In this document: positions 9,330-17,040 of the stretch, in pieces
How positions within the stretch are numbered: the stretch's first letter is position 1
How the letters are laid out: each line of letters opens with the position of its first letter
Assembly (NCBI RefSeq): GCF_014191255.1
Contig: NZ_JACHWH010000012.1
Coordinates: 62,001 to 126,000, forward strand
Origin: Amycolatopsis bartoniae
GTDB lineage: Bacteria > Actinomycetota > Actinomycetes > Mycobacteriales > Pseudonocardiaceae
Direction of reading: 5' to 3'
Length of the DNA: 64,000 bases
The notes under the pieces: model-generated
The model's database searches: none
Told to the model about the DNA's origin: nothing
What the model saw: only the letters and a program-made list of their open reading frames with translations
Made by a program: the position numbers and the translations under genes

Positions 9330-9703
9330 CGAGCATCTACGAGCAGATCGGCGGACAGGAGGCCATCAGTGCCGTGGTGGAGGACTTCTACGACCGCGTG
9401 CTCGCCGACGAGGACCTGAAGGTGTTCTTCGCGGGCGCCAACCTGCCGCGCCTGAAGGGCAGGCAGGTGGAGTTCTTCGCGGGGGCGCTCGGCGGGCCGG
9501 ACCTGTACGAGGGCCAGAGCATGAAGGAGGCCCACCGCGGGCGCGGCATCGGGCAGGCCCAGTTCGACCGGGTGGCCGGGCTGCTGGCGGAGTCCCTGCG
9601 GGACGCGGGCGTCCCGCGGGAGCTGGTGACCCAGATCCTCACGGCGGTTGCCCCCCTGGCGGCGGACATCGTGTCACCGGGTCTGGCGGGGCGGCGGGTG
9701 TGA
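9326..9703 (+). CDS. glbN: Group I truncated hemoglobin (trHbN)
   Basis: Small 2-on-2 globin (125 aa) very close to mycobacterial GlbN, a nitric-oxide dioxygenase. The N-terminus [21 protein letters not shown] (B10 Tyr), [17 protein letters not shown] and the proximal His in [10 protein letters not shown] are all present. The ATG overlaps the upstream stop by 4 bp, so translation is coupled. Mycobacterial GlbN needs an external reductase; here a flavohemoglobin with its own reductase domain is encoded two genes upstream, a likely partner. Confidence 0.93.
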   Translation: MTSIYEQIGGQEAISAVVEDFYDRVLADEDLKVFFAGANLPRLKGRQVEFFAGALGGPDLYEGQSMKEAHRGRGIGQAQFDRVAGLLAESLRDAGVPRELVTQILTAVAPLAADIVSPGLAGRRV

Positions 9704-9789
9704 CGGGGCGGCGGGAGGCCGGGGGTCGGCAGCACGGTTGAACCGCTGATCCCTGCAGCCTGAGGTCGCGGATACCCAGGAGGTTCAGG

Positions 9790-10260
9790 CCACTTCCCCC
9801 TTGCCGGTCTCCGGTGGACACCGCGAGTTCCGGCCCGCCTCCGCCCGTTCCCGCCGCAGGCCCAGCCCTCCCGACCCCTCCGCCCTGTCGGCAGCCCTCC
9901 GGCGGCTCAGGTCGCGTCGCACTGGCCCTCGACCCGCTCTCCGCCGCAGCCCCAAGCCCCGCCACCTCGACCCCTCGGCCCTGCCCACGCCACTCCGACG
10001 GCTCACGTCACTCGCCCACGCCCTGTTCCTCGCCACAGCTCAAGCCCAGCCACCTCGGCCTTGCCCGCGCCCCGTTCCCGCCGCAGCCTCGCTCTCGGCG
10101 CTCGGTCGACTCCCGCCACGTTCCCCGCCGCAGCCCACGCCCCGTTCCCGCCGCAGGCCCAGCCCACGCCCCATTCCCGCCGCAGCCTCGCTCTCGGCGC
10201 TCGGCCGACTCCCGCCACGTTCCCCAGCCTCTCCCGGGCACGCAGGACCGCCGGTGGCCT
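9790..10260. repeat. Degenerate C-rich repeat tract (non-coding)
   Basis: The region between glbN and the lyase gene is built from variants of the unit CCCGTTCCCGCCGCAGCC. A 46-bp segment at 10081-10126 recurs at 10180-10225 with one change (99-bp period), and shorter copies occur around 9845, 9935 and 10140. Although several frames stay open, their composition is low-complexity, and no RBS or domain is seen. I find no gene here. Confidence 0.75.
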
Positions 10261-10264
10261 CGCC

Positions 10265-11197
10265 TCAGGCCGGGCCGTCGAGCAGTCCGGCGTCGGCGAG
10301 CAGGGTGTCCACTGTGGACTGTTCGCGGTCGTCGAGGGGCTGCATCGGCAGGCTCGTCGTGCCGGAGGCGAGGATCCCGCGGGCGACGAGCGCGTGCTTG
10401 AAGGCGCCGATCGCGGAGGCGTACGGCCCCACGCGCGTCCCGCCCACCTCGACCATCCGGAAGAGTGCCCGCAGCCTGCGCTGCTCCGCCGCGGCGGCGA
10501 CCCAGTCACCCCGGCGGGCGGCTTCGTAGAGGCGGACGTAGCCGTGCGGGTCGACGTTGCCCAGCCCCGGCACCAGCCCGTGCGAACCGAGGAACAGGGC
10601 GACGTCGGCCATCGTCTCGGAGCCGGTGAACACGCGGAAGTCCGTGTCACCGGTCAGTTCGAGCACGGTGCGGGAACCGTCGAGGTCACCGCTGGAGTCC
10701 TTGAGCCCGTCGAGCGTCCCGTCGGCGGCGAGCTCCGCGACGACCTCGGGTGGGAGCTTGGCGTGCACCGACCCCGGGATGTCGTAGGCCACCAGCGGCA
10801 GGTCGACGGCGGCCCGGATGGCGCGGAAGTGGCCGGGGAACTCGACCGGCGCGGTGGGTGCGTAGAACGGCGCGGTCGCGACGAGGGCCTGCGCGCCGTG
10901 CTCCTTCGAGGCACGGGCGTGGCCGATGACGCGGGCCGTGGTGGTGTCGACGATCCCGGCGAGCACGGGCACCTGCCCGGCCACGGCACCGGCGACGACG
11001 TCCAACGTCCGGTAGCGCACCTCGTCCGGGAGGTACGCCACCTCGCCCGTGGAGCCGGTGACGAACAGCCCGTGCACCCCGGCGTCGAGCAGGAACCCGA
11101 CGAGCCGCTCCAGTGAGGGCACGTCCAGGTCACGCTCCGGCGTGAGGGGCGTGCACAAGGGCGGGACGACTCCGTGGTCCAGGACAGGGGCAGGCAT
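10265..11197 (-). CDS. Dihydrodipicolinate synthase/N-acetylneuraminate lyase family aldolase
   Basis: Class I aldolase (310 aa) of the DapA/NanA family, cleaving or forming 2-keto acids via a Schiff base. The carboxylate-binding motif GSTGE is at 48-52, Tyr138 in LVAYDIPG, and the Schiff-base Lys166 in GLKDSSGD. The context argues for the NanA (sialic acid lyase) or another sugar-acid lyase role rather than lysine synthesis: its operator is shared with a NanT-like transporter and a FadR-type regulator at 12.1-14.2 kb. The ATG at 11197 starts 24 bp downstream of that operator. Confidence 0.85.
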   Translation of the reverse strand: MPAPVLDHGVVPPLCTPLTPERDLDVPSLERLVGFLLDAGVHGLFVTGSTGEVAYLPDEVRYRTLDVVAGAVAGQVPVLAGIVDTTTARVIGHARASKEHGAQALVATAPFYAPTAPVEFPGHFRAIRAAVDLPLVAYDIPGSVHAKLPPEVVAELAADGTLDGLKDSSGDLDGSRTVLELTGDTDFRVFTGSETMADVALFLGSHGLVPGLGNVDPHGYVRLYEAARRGDWVAAAAEQRRLRALFRMVEVGGTRVGPYASAIGAFKHALVARGILASGTTSLPMQPLDDREQSTVDTLLADAGLLDGPA

Positions 11198-11220
11198 GGA
11201 ACTCCGATCGTTGACGAGGT

Positions 11221-11247
11221 GACATAGGACGTTGGACGTCCTATGTC
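11221..11247. promoter_or_regulatory. Operator upstream of lyase gene (probable GntR/FadR-type site)
   Basis: Perfect inverted repeat: arm GACATAGGACGT (11221-11232), spacer TGG, arm ACGTCCTATGTC (11236-11247). The core TAGGACGTTGGACGTC occurs again, on the opposite strand, between the regulator and transporter genes near 12.77 kb. Shared long palindromes of this kind mark one regulon, so the FadR-type protein at 12058 is the obvious binder. Confidence 0.8.
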
Positions 11248-11769
11248 CAGGCTAGGCGCCTCGCCCGACTCGGGTCAAGACGGCCCCATCCGCTCTCGCC
11301 CGAGGCGCGATTTCCGGAAAGGGAAAATGTCGACCACCCGGCCGGGGGAGAAATCAATCGGGTCGCCAATTGCGATCGAAGCAGGAACGCGCCCTCCGGC
11401 GGTTCGCAATGCGAACAATCGGAACAGCGTGAAATAGCAGAATTACCAGAGCCGCTACCTTGGAAAAGCTCCCTGCAGCAAATTGCAGCGACCAGCGAAT
11501 GGGCGTCAATGTCACGGCGCACCGCCACTCGCGATCAATTCGAGCCCCGGCGGCCGACGCCGGGTGGCAGGCGAGCCGGGCGGCGGCTGGGCGAGTTGGC
11601 CGGAGGCTGGCGACGCCCGGCTGCCGCTGGCTACGCCCGACTGGATCCGCCTGCGGTGGGCTGGTTTCGGCTCCGGCGAAGTAGGCCCGGCAGCAATGGC
11701 GAGGCCGGGACTTCCGCTGACAGGCCCGGCTGCCGCAGGCTGGGTGCGGCCGCGACTGGCCAGCCTCGA
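11248..11769. other. Gene-poor spacer
   Basis: No convincing gene. The first 280 bp are AT-richer than the window average with no recognisable product in any frame. From about 11540 the sequence becomes GC-rich and loosely repetitive (variants of GGCTCCGGC and GCCCGGCTGCCGC), grading into the tandem duplication that follows. Confidence 0.6.
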
Positions 11770-11962
11770 CTCCGGCTGGCCAGGCCAGGCAGCAGCCACG
11801 TGACGCACGCGACCGCTAGCCGGATCCCGCTGCGGGCTGCCTAGATCACGCCGCAGCCAGGCCCAACTCCGACTGGCCAGGCCAGGCAGCAGCCACGTGA
11901 CGCGCACGACCGCTAGCCGGATCCCGCTGCGGGGCTGCCAGATCACGCCGCGGCCCAGACCC
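11770..11962. repeat. 97-bp imperfect tandem duplication
   Basis: A unit starting at 11770 is repeated from 11867, an offset of exactly 97 bp. The blocks GGCCAGGCCAGGCAGCAGCC and ACGTGACGC are identical, as is CGCTAGCCGGATCCCGCTGC. The copies differ by a few substitutions and one-base indels. This non-coding sequence lies between the lyase gene and its regulator; the spacer upstream of it carries weaker relatives of the unit. Confidence 0.8.
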
Positions 11963-12057
11963 GGCTCCGGCCAACCGAGGCGAAGTCATCCGACGGCCGA
12001 GCCAAGCCCGCCGCCCCCCGGCCGCCCACCAAACCCACCCGAACCCCCGACCCCGGC

Positions 12058-12723
12058 TCACCCCGCCTCGATGCGTCTCCGGATCTCGTCGAAGTGGCGG
12101 CTCACCGCCTGGCCGATCGCGGCCGCGTCACCGCCGGCGATGGCCGCCAGGATGTCCTCGTGCTTGGCGACCAGGCCTTCCGGGCGGGAGGTGGGGGCGC
12201 CGATCAGCGACTCGGTCTGCCGGTACACGTCCCAGAACAACCGGATCAGCTCCAGCGCCAGCTCGTTGCCCGCCGCTTCGCCGATGAGCTCGTGGAAGCG
12301 CCGGTCGGCGGCCGCCGCGGTGGCCGGGTCCGCCATCCGGTCCACGCACTCCCCCAGCTCCGCCAGCAGCTTCCCGTCCCCCACCGCCCGGCACGCCAGC
12401 TCCGTCTCCAGGATCTGCCGCACCTCCAGCAGATCACTGAGCCCCCGCAGGTCGTCCCGCGAGCGGGTCCTCGTCCGGAACAGCAGCGACGGGCTCAGCG
12501 CCGCCATGCTGGCATCCCCCACGAACGTCCCGTACCCGTGCCGGATCTCCACGATCCCCAGCGCCTGCAACGTCCGCAGCGCCTCCCGCACCGAGTTCCG
12601 CGCCACGCCGAACTCCTCCATCAGCCGCGGCTCCGGCGGCAGCGGGTCGCCGGCCCGCAGCCGGCGGCGGTCGATCAGCTCGATGATGGAGTCGACCAGC
12701 TCCTGGCTGCGTGTGGTGCGCAC
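12058..12723 (-). CDS. FadR-subfamily GntR transcriptional regulator
   Basis: Ligand-responsive repressor (221 aa): a GntR winged helix (residues about 5-70, PPEPRLMEEFGVARNSVREALRTL) followed by a helical FCD effector domain with metal-binding Asp/His candidates (DRRFHELIGEAAGN, KHEDILAAIAGGD). The GTG at 12723 is chosen because GAGGG lies 5 nt upstream; an ATG at 12768 would place the start inside the operator. It is divergent from the NanT-like transporter and very likely controls it and the distant lyase through matching palindromes. NanR of sialic-acid operons belongs to this subfamily. Confidence 0.88.
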   Translation of the reverse strand: MRTTRSQELVDSIIELIDRRRLRAGDPLPPEPRLMEEFGVARNSVREALRTLQALGIVEIRHGYGTFVGDASMAALSPSLLFRTRTRSRDDLRGLSDLLEVRQILETELACRAVGDGKLLAELGECVDRMADPATAAAADRRFHELIGEAAGNELALELIRLFWDVYRQTESLIGAPTSRPEGLVAKHEDILAAIAGGDAAAIGQAVSRHFDEIRRRIEAG

Positions 12724-12763
12724 TCTTGCCCTCGCTTCGACGTGTGAGCTAGCGTACTGGCGC

Positions 12764-12788
12764 ATCATACGACGTCCAACGTCCTACC
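12764..12788. promoter_or_regulatory. Second copy of the GntR operator, regulator/transporter divergent promoter
   Basis: Read on the minus strand, this is GTAGGACGTTGGACGTC followed by G and TATG. It shares TAGGACGTTGGACGTC-N-TATG with the site at 11221-11247. It sits in the 88-bp gap between the regulator (GTG 12723) and the transporter (ATG 12812), positioned for autoregulation and for control of the transporter. Confidence 0.8.
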
Positions 12789-12811
12789 AATTCCTCGACG
12801 AAGAGGTGACC

Positions 12812-14212
12812 ATGAGCACCACCCCCGTCCCCTGGTACCGGCAGCTCGGCCCGGGCCAGTGGAAGGCGTTCAGCTCGGCCTGGCTGGGCTACCTGCTCGA
12901 CGGCTTCGACTTCGTGATCATCACGCTGGTCCTGACCGAGATCCGCGCCGAGTTCCACCTGTCGCTCGCCGCCGCCGCGACGCTCGTCTCGGCGGCGTTC
13001 GTGTCGCGCTGGTTCGGCGGCCTCGCCCTCGGCGCCTTCGGCGACCGCTTCGGCCGCCGCCCCGCCATGATCCTCAGCATCTGCTGCTACGCCGTCGGCA
13101 CCGCGCTGTGCGGGTTCGCCTGGAGCTACTGGGCGCTGTTCGCCTTCCGCGCGGTCGTCGGCATCGGCATGGCGGGCGAGTACGGCTCCAGCAGCACGTA
13201 CGTCCTGGAGAGCTGGCCGAAACACCTGCGCAACCGCGCGAGCGGCTTCCTGCTGTCGGCCTACCCGATCGGCACGATCCTCGCCGCCCGCGCCTACGAC
13301 CTCGTCGTCCCCCACCTCGGCTGGCGCTGGCTGTTCTGGATCGGGATCATCCCGGTGCTCGTCGCGCTGTGGCTGCGCCGCGCCCTGCCCGAAGCGCACG
13401 ACTGGACCGAGCAGGTGGCCACCCGCGCCGAGGGCAGCACCAGCGCCACCGTCCTGCTCGACCGCCGCTGGACCGCCGCCAACGTGGTCATCGGGGTCGT
13501 CATCGCGGTCAGCCTCGTGCTGATCTTCTCCGGCCACGCGGGCTCGCTGTACCCGCTGTACATCGCGTTGTGCGTGCTCGGTTTCGTCGCGTTCGCGGTG
13601 CAGGTCAGCGGCCGCTCCTGGGCGATGGCCGTGGCACTCATGGCGACGGTGTTCTGCGCCTTCCTGTACTCGTGGCCGATCCAGTCCCTGCTGCCGACCT
13701 ACCTCAAGACCGACCTGCACTACAACGCGGGCCAGGTCGCGAACGCGCTCACGTGGGCCGGCCTCGGCTACGCCCTCGGCTCGTGCCTGGCGGGCTCGCT
13801 CGGCGACCGGTTCGGCACGCGGACCACCTACGTCGGCGGCCTCGTGCTGTCGCTGGTGTTCGTGTTCCCCGCGTTCGCCCTCGGCGGGGCCGGGATCGTC
13901 GCGGTGTGGGTGCTGCTGTTCGCCCTGCAGGCCACCAGCTCGGGCATCTCCGGCCTGCTGCCGAAGTACATCGGCGACCACTTCCCCGTCCGGGTGCGGG
14001 CCGCGAGCCTCGGGTTCACCTACAACGTCGGCGCCCTCGGCGGCGCGGTCGCCCCGCTCGCCGGGGCCCAGGTGTCGGCGCACATCGGGCTCGGCCCCGC
14101 GCTGATCTGGCTGGCCGGCGGCCTGACGCTGGTCACGGCGCTGCTGGTCGGGTTCAACGTGCCGGCCCGGCTCGCCCGGGAGCGCCGCGAGCAGGGCGCC
14201 GCCGCAGGGTGA
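12812..14212 (+). CDS. nanT: NanT-like MFS sialic acid / carboxylate transporter
   Basis: Major facilitator proton symporter (466 aa, about 12-14 helices). It aligns over its length with E. coli NanT: PWYRQLGPGQWKAFSSAW, YLLDGFDFVIITLVLTE, FVSRWFGGLALGAFGDR, GMAGEYGSSSTYV and FLYSWPIQSLLPTYLKTDL. AAGAGGTG precedes the ATG. Together with the NanA/DapA-type lyase and the FadR-type regulator it forms a probable sialic acid (or related nonulosonic acid) uptake and cleavage set. The rest of a nan pathway (NanK, NanE) is not in the window, so the substrate stays unproven. The 3' end overlaps the convergent rhomboid gene by 59 bp. Confidence 0.85.
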   Translation: MSTTPVPWYRQLGPGQWKAFSSAWLGYLLDGFDFVIITLVLTEIRAEFHLSLAAAATLVSAAFVSRWFGGLALGAFGDRFGRRPAMILSICCYAVGTALCGFAWSYWALFAFRAVVGIGMAGEYGSSSTYVLESWPKHLRNRASGFLLSAYPIGTILAARAYDLVVPHLGWRWLFWIGIIPVLVALWLRRALPEAHDWTEQVATRAEGSTSATVLLDRRWTAANVVIGVVIAVSLVLIFSGHAGSLYPLYIALCVLGFVAFAVQVSGRSWAMAVALMATVFCAFLYSWPIQSLLPTYLKTDLHYNAGQVANALTWAGLGYALGSCLAGSLGDRFGTRTTYVGGLVLSLVFVFPAFALGGAGIVAVWVLLFALQATSSGISGLLPKYIGDHFPVRVRAASLGFTYNVGALGGAVAPLAGAQVSAHIGLGPALIWLAGGLTLVTALLVGFNVPARLARERREQGAAAG

Positions 14213-14948
14213 AGCCCAGCAGCGCACCCACGAGGAACCCGGCGACGTGCGCGGCGTAGGCGACCGAACCCGCCTGCGCCGTGCCGTAGCCGGTCGCGTA
14301 GAACGCCTGCAGCACGAACCACATGCCGAGCATCAGCCACGCCGGCACGCGCAGCGGCAGGAAGAACAGCACCGGGATCAGGCCCCACACCCGGGCCCGC
14401 GGGTAGATCACGAGGTACGCGCCGAGCACGCCCGCGATCGCCCCGGACGCGCCGACGAGCGGCTGCGTGGACGACGGGTCGGTCAGCGCGAAACCGTAGC
14501 CCGCGGCGTACCCGCACACCAGGTAGAACAGCAGGAACCGCACGCGGCCCAGCCGGTCCTCGATGTTGTTGCCGAAGATCGCGAGGAACAGCATGTTGCC
14601 CAGCAGGTGCGTCCAGCTGGAGTGCAGGAACATCGCCGTCAGCACCGACAGCACGGGCGACTTCGCGTAGCCGGGCGGGCCGAGCAGGCAGCCCGCGCCC
14701 TGTGGGGTCAGCACCGCGCGGCCGGTCGGCACGAGGGCGGGTTCCTGGTTGCGCAGCAGCTCGCGCGGCACGGCGCCCCAGCGCTCCACGAACGCCTGCA
14801 GGTCGCACAGCTGCGCGGCGGAGGTGTGCCCGACGAGGGTGTGCGCGGCGGACGGCATCAGCAGGAACACGACCACGTTGGCCGCGACCAGGGCGTAGGT
14901 CAGCCACGGGGTGCGGCGCAGCGGGTTGACGTCGTGGACGGGGATCAC
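14154..14948 (-). CDS. Rhomboid-family intramembrane serine protease
   Basis: Membrane protease of about 264 aa. The catalytic Ser lies in GASGAI and the catalytic His in HVAGF; the HSSWTHLLGNMLFL segment carries the family H/N motif. Six or seven hydrophobic segments are visible. A GTG at 14948 gives the family-typical start IPVHDVNPLRR; an ATG at 14966 would add six residues. An inserted loop of about 60 residues follows the first helix. It is divergent from the PRPP synthetase gene with only 42 bp between starts, and it overlaps nanT at its 3' end. Confidence 0.88.
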   Translation of the reverse strand: MIPVHDVNPLRRTPWLTYALVAANVVVFLLMPSAAHTLVGHTSAAQLCDLQAFVERWGAVPRELLRNQEPALVPTGRAVLTPQGAGCLLGPPGYAKSPVLSVLTAMFLHSSWTHLLGNMLFLAIFGNNIEDRLGRVRFLLFYLVCGYAAGYGFALTDPSSTQPLVGASGAIAGVLGAYLVIYPRARVWGLIPVLFFLPLRVPAWLMLGMWFVLQAFYATGYGTAQAGSVAYAAHVAGFLVGALLGFTLRRRPARGAPGRAGPAR

Positions 14949-14978
14949 GCACCAGGGATACCCCATGGGAGCGCGGGT

Positions 14979-14990
14979 AGCATTCTCTGC
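14979..14990 (+). promoter_or_regulatory. -10 element of a probable leaderless promoter
   Basis: TAGCAT (14979-14984) lies 6 nt before the GTG start at 14991 of the PRPP synthetase gene, and no Shine-Dalgarno sequence is present. This is the spacing expected when transcription begins at the start codon, common in actinomycetes. Confidence 0.5.
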
Positions 14991-15935
14991 GTGCGCGAGA
15001 TCGCCGTTTTCAGCGGTAGTGCCCATCCCGAGCTGGCCGAGGAGATCTGTGCGAACCTCGGCGTCGAGCTGCATCCCGTCAGCGTCCGCCGGTTCGCCAA
15101 CGACTGCCTCGAGGTGCAGCTGCAGGCGAACTGCCGCGAGCGCGACGTGTTCCTCATCCAGCCGATCGTCGCGCCGGTGCAGGAGCACCTGGTCGAGCTG
15201 CTGCTGATGCTCGACGCGGCGCGCGGGGCGTCGGCCGGGCGCACGACGGTGGTCATGCCGCACTACGCGTACGCGCGCTCGGACAAGAAGGACGCGCCGC
15301 GCATCTCGATCGGCGGCCGGCTGGTGGCGGACCTGCTGGTGACCGCGGGCGCGAACCGGGTGCTCGCGATGACGCTGCACTCGCCGCAGGTGCACGGCTT
15401 CTTCAGCATCCCGGTCGACCACCTGCACGCGCTGCGTGAGCTGGCCGGGCACTTCCGCCGGTACGACCTGAGCAACACCACCGTCGTCTCGCCCGACCTC
15501 GGCAACGCCAAGCCCGCGTCGCACTTCGCGCGGTTGCTCGGCGTGCCGGTGGCGGCGGGCGCGAAGGAGCGGTTCGCCGACGACCGGGTGGCGATCAGCT
15601 CGATCATCGGTGACGTCGCCGGCCGGGACGTGATCGTGCTCGACGACGAGATCGCGCGGGGCAGCACGGTGCTGGAGGTGCTGGCGCGGCTGCGGGAGCT
15701 GGGCGCACGGTCGGTCCGGGTGGCGTGCACGCACGGGCTGTTCTCCGACGGCGCCCTCAAGCGGATCGGCGACCAGCCGGACGTGCTGGAGATCGTGTGC
15801 ACCAACACGGTCCCGGTGGAGCCGGACGAGGTGGCGCCGAAGCTCACGGTGCTGTCGATCGCGCCCGCGCTGGCGGAGGCGATGCGCCGCATCCACAACG
15901 GCGAGTCGGTGAGCGCGTTGTTCGACGCGCAGTGA
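14991..15935 (+). CDS. prs: Ribose-phosphate diphosphokinase (PRPP synthetase)
   Basis: Makes phosphoribosyl pyrophosphate from ribose 5-phosphate and ATP (314 aa, normal length). Motifs: FSGSAHPELAEEI near the N-terminus, YARSDKKD in the ATP-binding region, and the PRPP-binding loop VIVLDDEIARGSTV near residue 215. The usual flexible-loop KRR motif and the DDxxDTxGT form are changed (DDEIARGST), so this is a divergent member and perhaps a second, non-housekeeping copy. Likely leaderless GTG start. It is divergent from the rhomboid gene. Confidence 0.88.
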   Translation: MREIAVFSGSAHPELAEEICANLGVELHPVSVRRFANDCLEVQLQANCRERDVFLIQPIVAPVQEHLVELLLMLDAARGASAGRTTVVMPHYAYARSDKKDAPRISIGGRLVADLLVTAGANRVLAMTLHSPQVHGFFSIPVDHLHALRELAGHFRRYDLSNTTVVSPDLGNAKPASHFARLLGVPVAAGAKERFADDRVAISSIIGDVAGRDVIVLDDEIARGSTVLEVLARLRELGARSVRVACTHGLFSDGALKRIGDQPDVLEIVCTNTVPVEPDEVAPKLTVLSIAPALAEAMRRIHNGESVSALFDAQ

Positions 15936-15939
15936 GCGC

Positions 15940-16851
15940 TCAGGCCAGCCGCTGGCGGCTGAGGAAGTCCCACATCACCGTCGCCGCCGCGGCTTGGTCT
16001 CCCACGGGCGTCGTGTAGGGGGCCGAGGTGTGGGTGGCGACCGGCCAGTAGTGCGTCAGTCCTGAGTAGACACCCGAGGCCAGTTCGGTGCCCCCGCGGC
16101 ACCCGGTCCACGTCGTGAGGGTCAGCGGGCCCGTGTGCCGCACGACCGGGGTTCCCGTGCAGCCGTTGCGGCGCTGCCACTGCGCGACGGCGTCGTTCAG
16201 GGCCGCGACCGCGCTCGGCGAGTTGTGCTCGGTGCGCACGTACGGATCCGCCGTGCCCGCCGTCAGCAGAGCCGAAACCGGTTGCCCCGCCGGGCAGGCG
16301 GCCAGCGGGACGGCGCCGTAGGTCGCGAGACCGGCGAAAAGCCCCGGATGCCCGCAAACCTCCTCGAACGACAGCTTCGCCCCATTGCTGTACCCCACGA
16401 GATAAATGCGACGCCGATCGCTGTCGAAATACTGCGAGGCGTCCGAAACGAGCTGCGTGAGAAAGGCCGTGTCGTGCACGCCTTGCCGGCCCGCCACCCC
16501 GCAGCAGCCGTGTCCGGCGTTCCACGACTCGGAGATCCCGAGTGGATAGACGAGGTTCACCAGCCCGCGCTCGGCGTAGGGCAGGAACCCGGTCCTGGTG
16601 GACTCCTGCTGCGCCGTGATGCCCCGCCCGTGCAGCACGATCAGCAACGGAAGTCCCTTGTGCCGCAAGGAAGACCCGATGGCGAGGTACGTCCGCTTCG
16701 TCCCGTCCACGGTGAGCTGGCGCGACACCGTGGTGGTGCCCGCCGTGACCGCCGGCCGCGCCGTCGCCGAATGCCCCGGCGTGCCACCGGCGGCCGGGGA
16801 GGCACACGCCGCCAGAACGAACGCCACGAGAACGGGGAACAACCGTCGCAT
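15940..16851 (-). CDS. Secreted lipoprotein esterase of the LpqC/PHB-depolymerase family
   Basis: Alpha/beta hydrolase (303 aa) anchored as a lipoprotein: MRRLFPVLVAFVLAACAS with lipobox LAAC. The ATG at 16851 is chosen because it begins the signal peptide. HGRGITAQQ forms the oxyanion region, and WNAGHGCCG is typical of PHB depolymerase and feruloyl-esterase-like proteins. The nucleophile is in VGYSNGAK, an acid candidate in GTADPYV, and a His near the C-terminus in GLTHYWP. It probably hydrolyses extracellular esters. Ends 5 bp from the PRPP synthetase stop, convergent. Confidence 0.85.
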   Translation of the reverse strand: MRRLFPVLVAFVLAACASPAAGGTPGHSATARPAVTAGTTTVSRQLTVDGTKRTYLAIGSSLRHKGLPLLIVLHGRGITAQQESTRTGFLPYAERGLVNLVYPLGISESWNAGHGCCGVAGRQGVHDTAFLTQLVSDASQYFDSDRRRIYLVGYSNGAKLSFEEVCGHPGLFAGLATYGAVPLAACPAGQPVSALLTAGTADPYVRTEHNSPSAVAALNDAVAQWQRRNGCTGTPVVRHTGPLTLTTWTGCRGGTELASGVYSGLTHYWPVATHTSAPYTTPVGDQAAAATVMWDFLSRQRLA

Positions 16852-17040
16852 TTGTCCTGTTGCCCGCCGGAAGCGCTGGTGACGCACCGATTCCATGGTC
16901 CGGAGTGTCCCTCGCGCGCCGCGAAGAAGGCGTAAGAACGTTCAACTTCTCAGGTGTCTCTCAGAACGCTGCCAGCGGGCACCTAGGAACGATGACCAGA
17001 CTCGCCCGTGTTCGACGAGAAAGCGTGTGTGGAGGGCTTC

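Noticed and set aside
10081..10225. CRISPR-like repeats
   Set aside because: Only two long copies, with repeat-like spacers and gradual degeneration; no cas genes nearby.
11512..11946. A 144-codon minus-strand frame in the repeat spacer
   Set aside because: Product consists of translated repeat units, with no RBS or domain.
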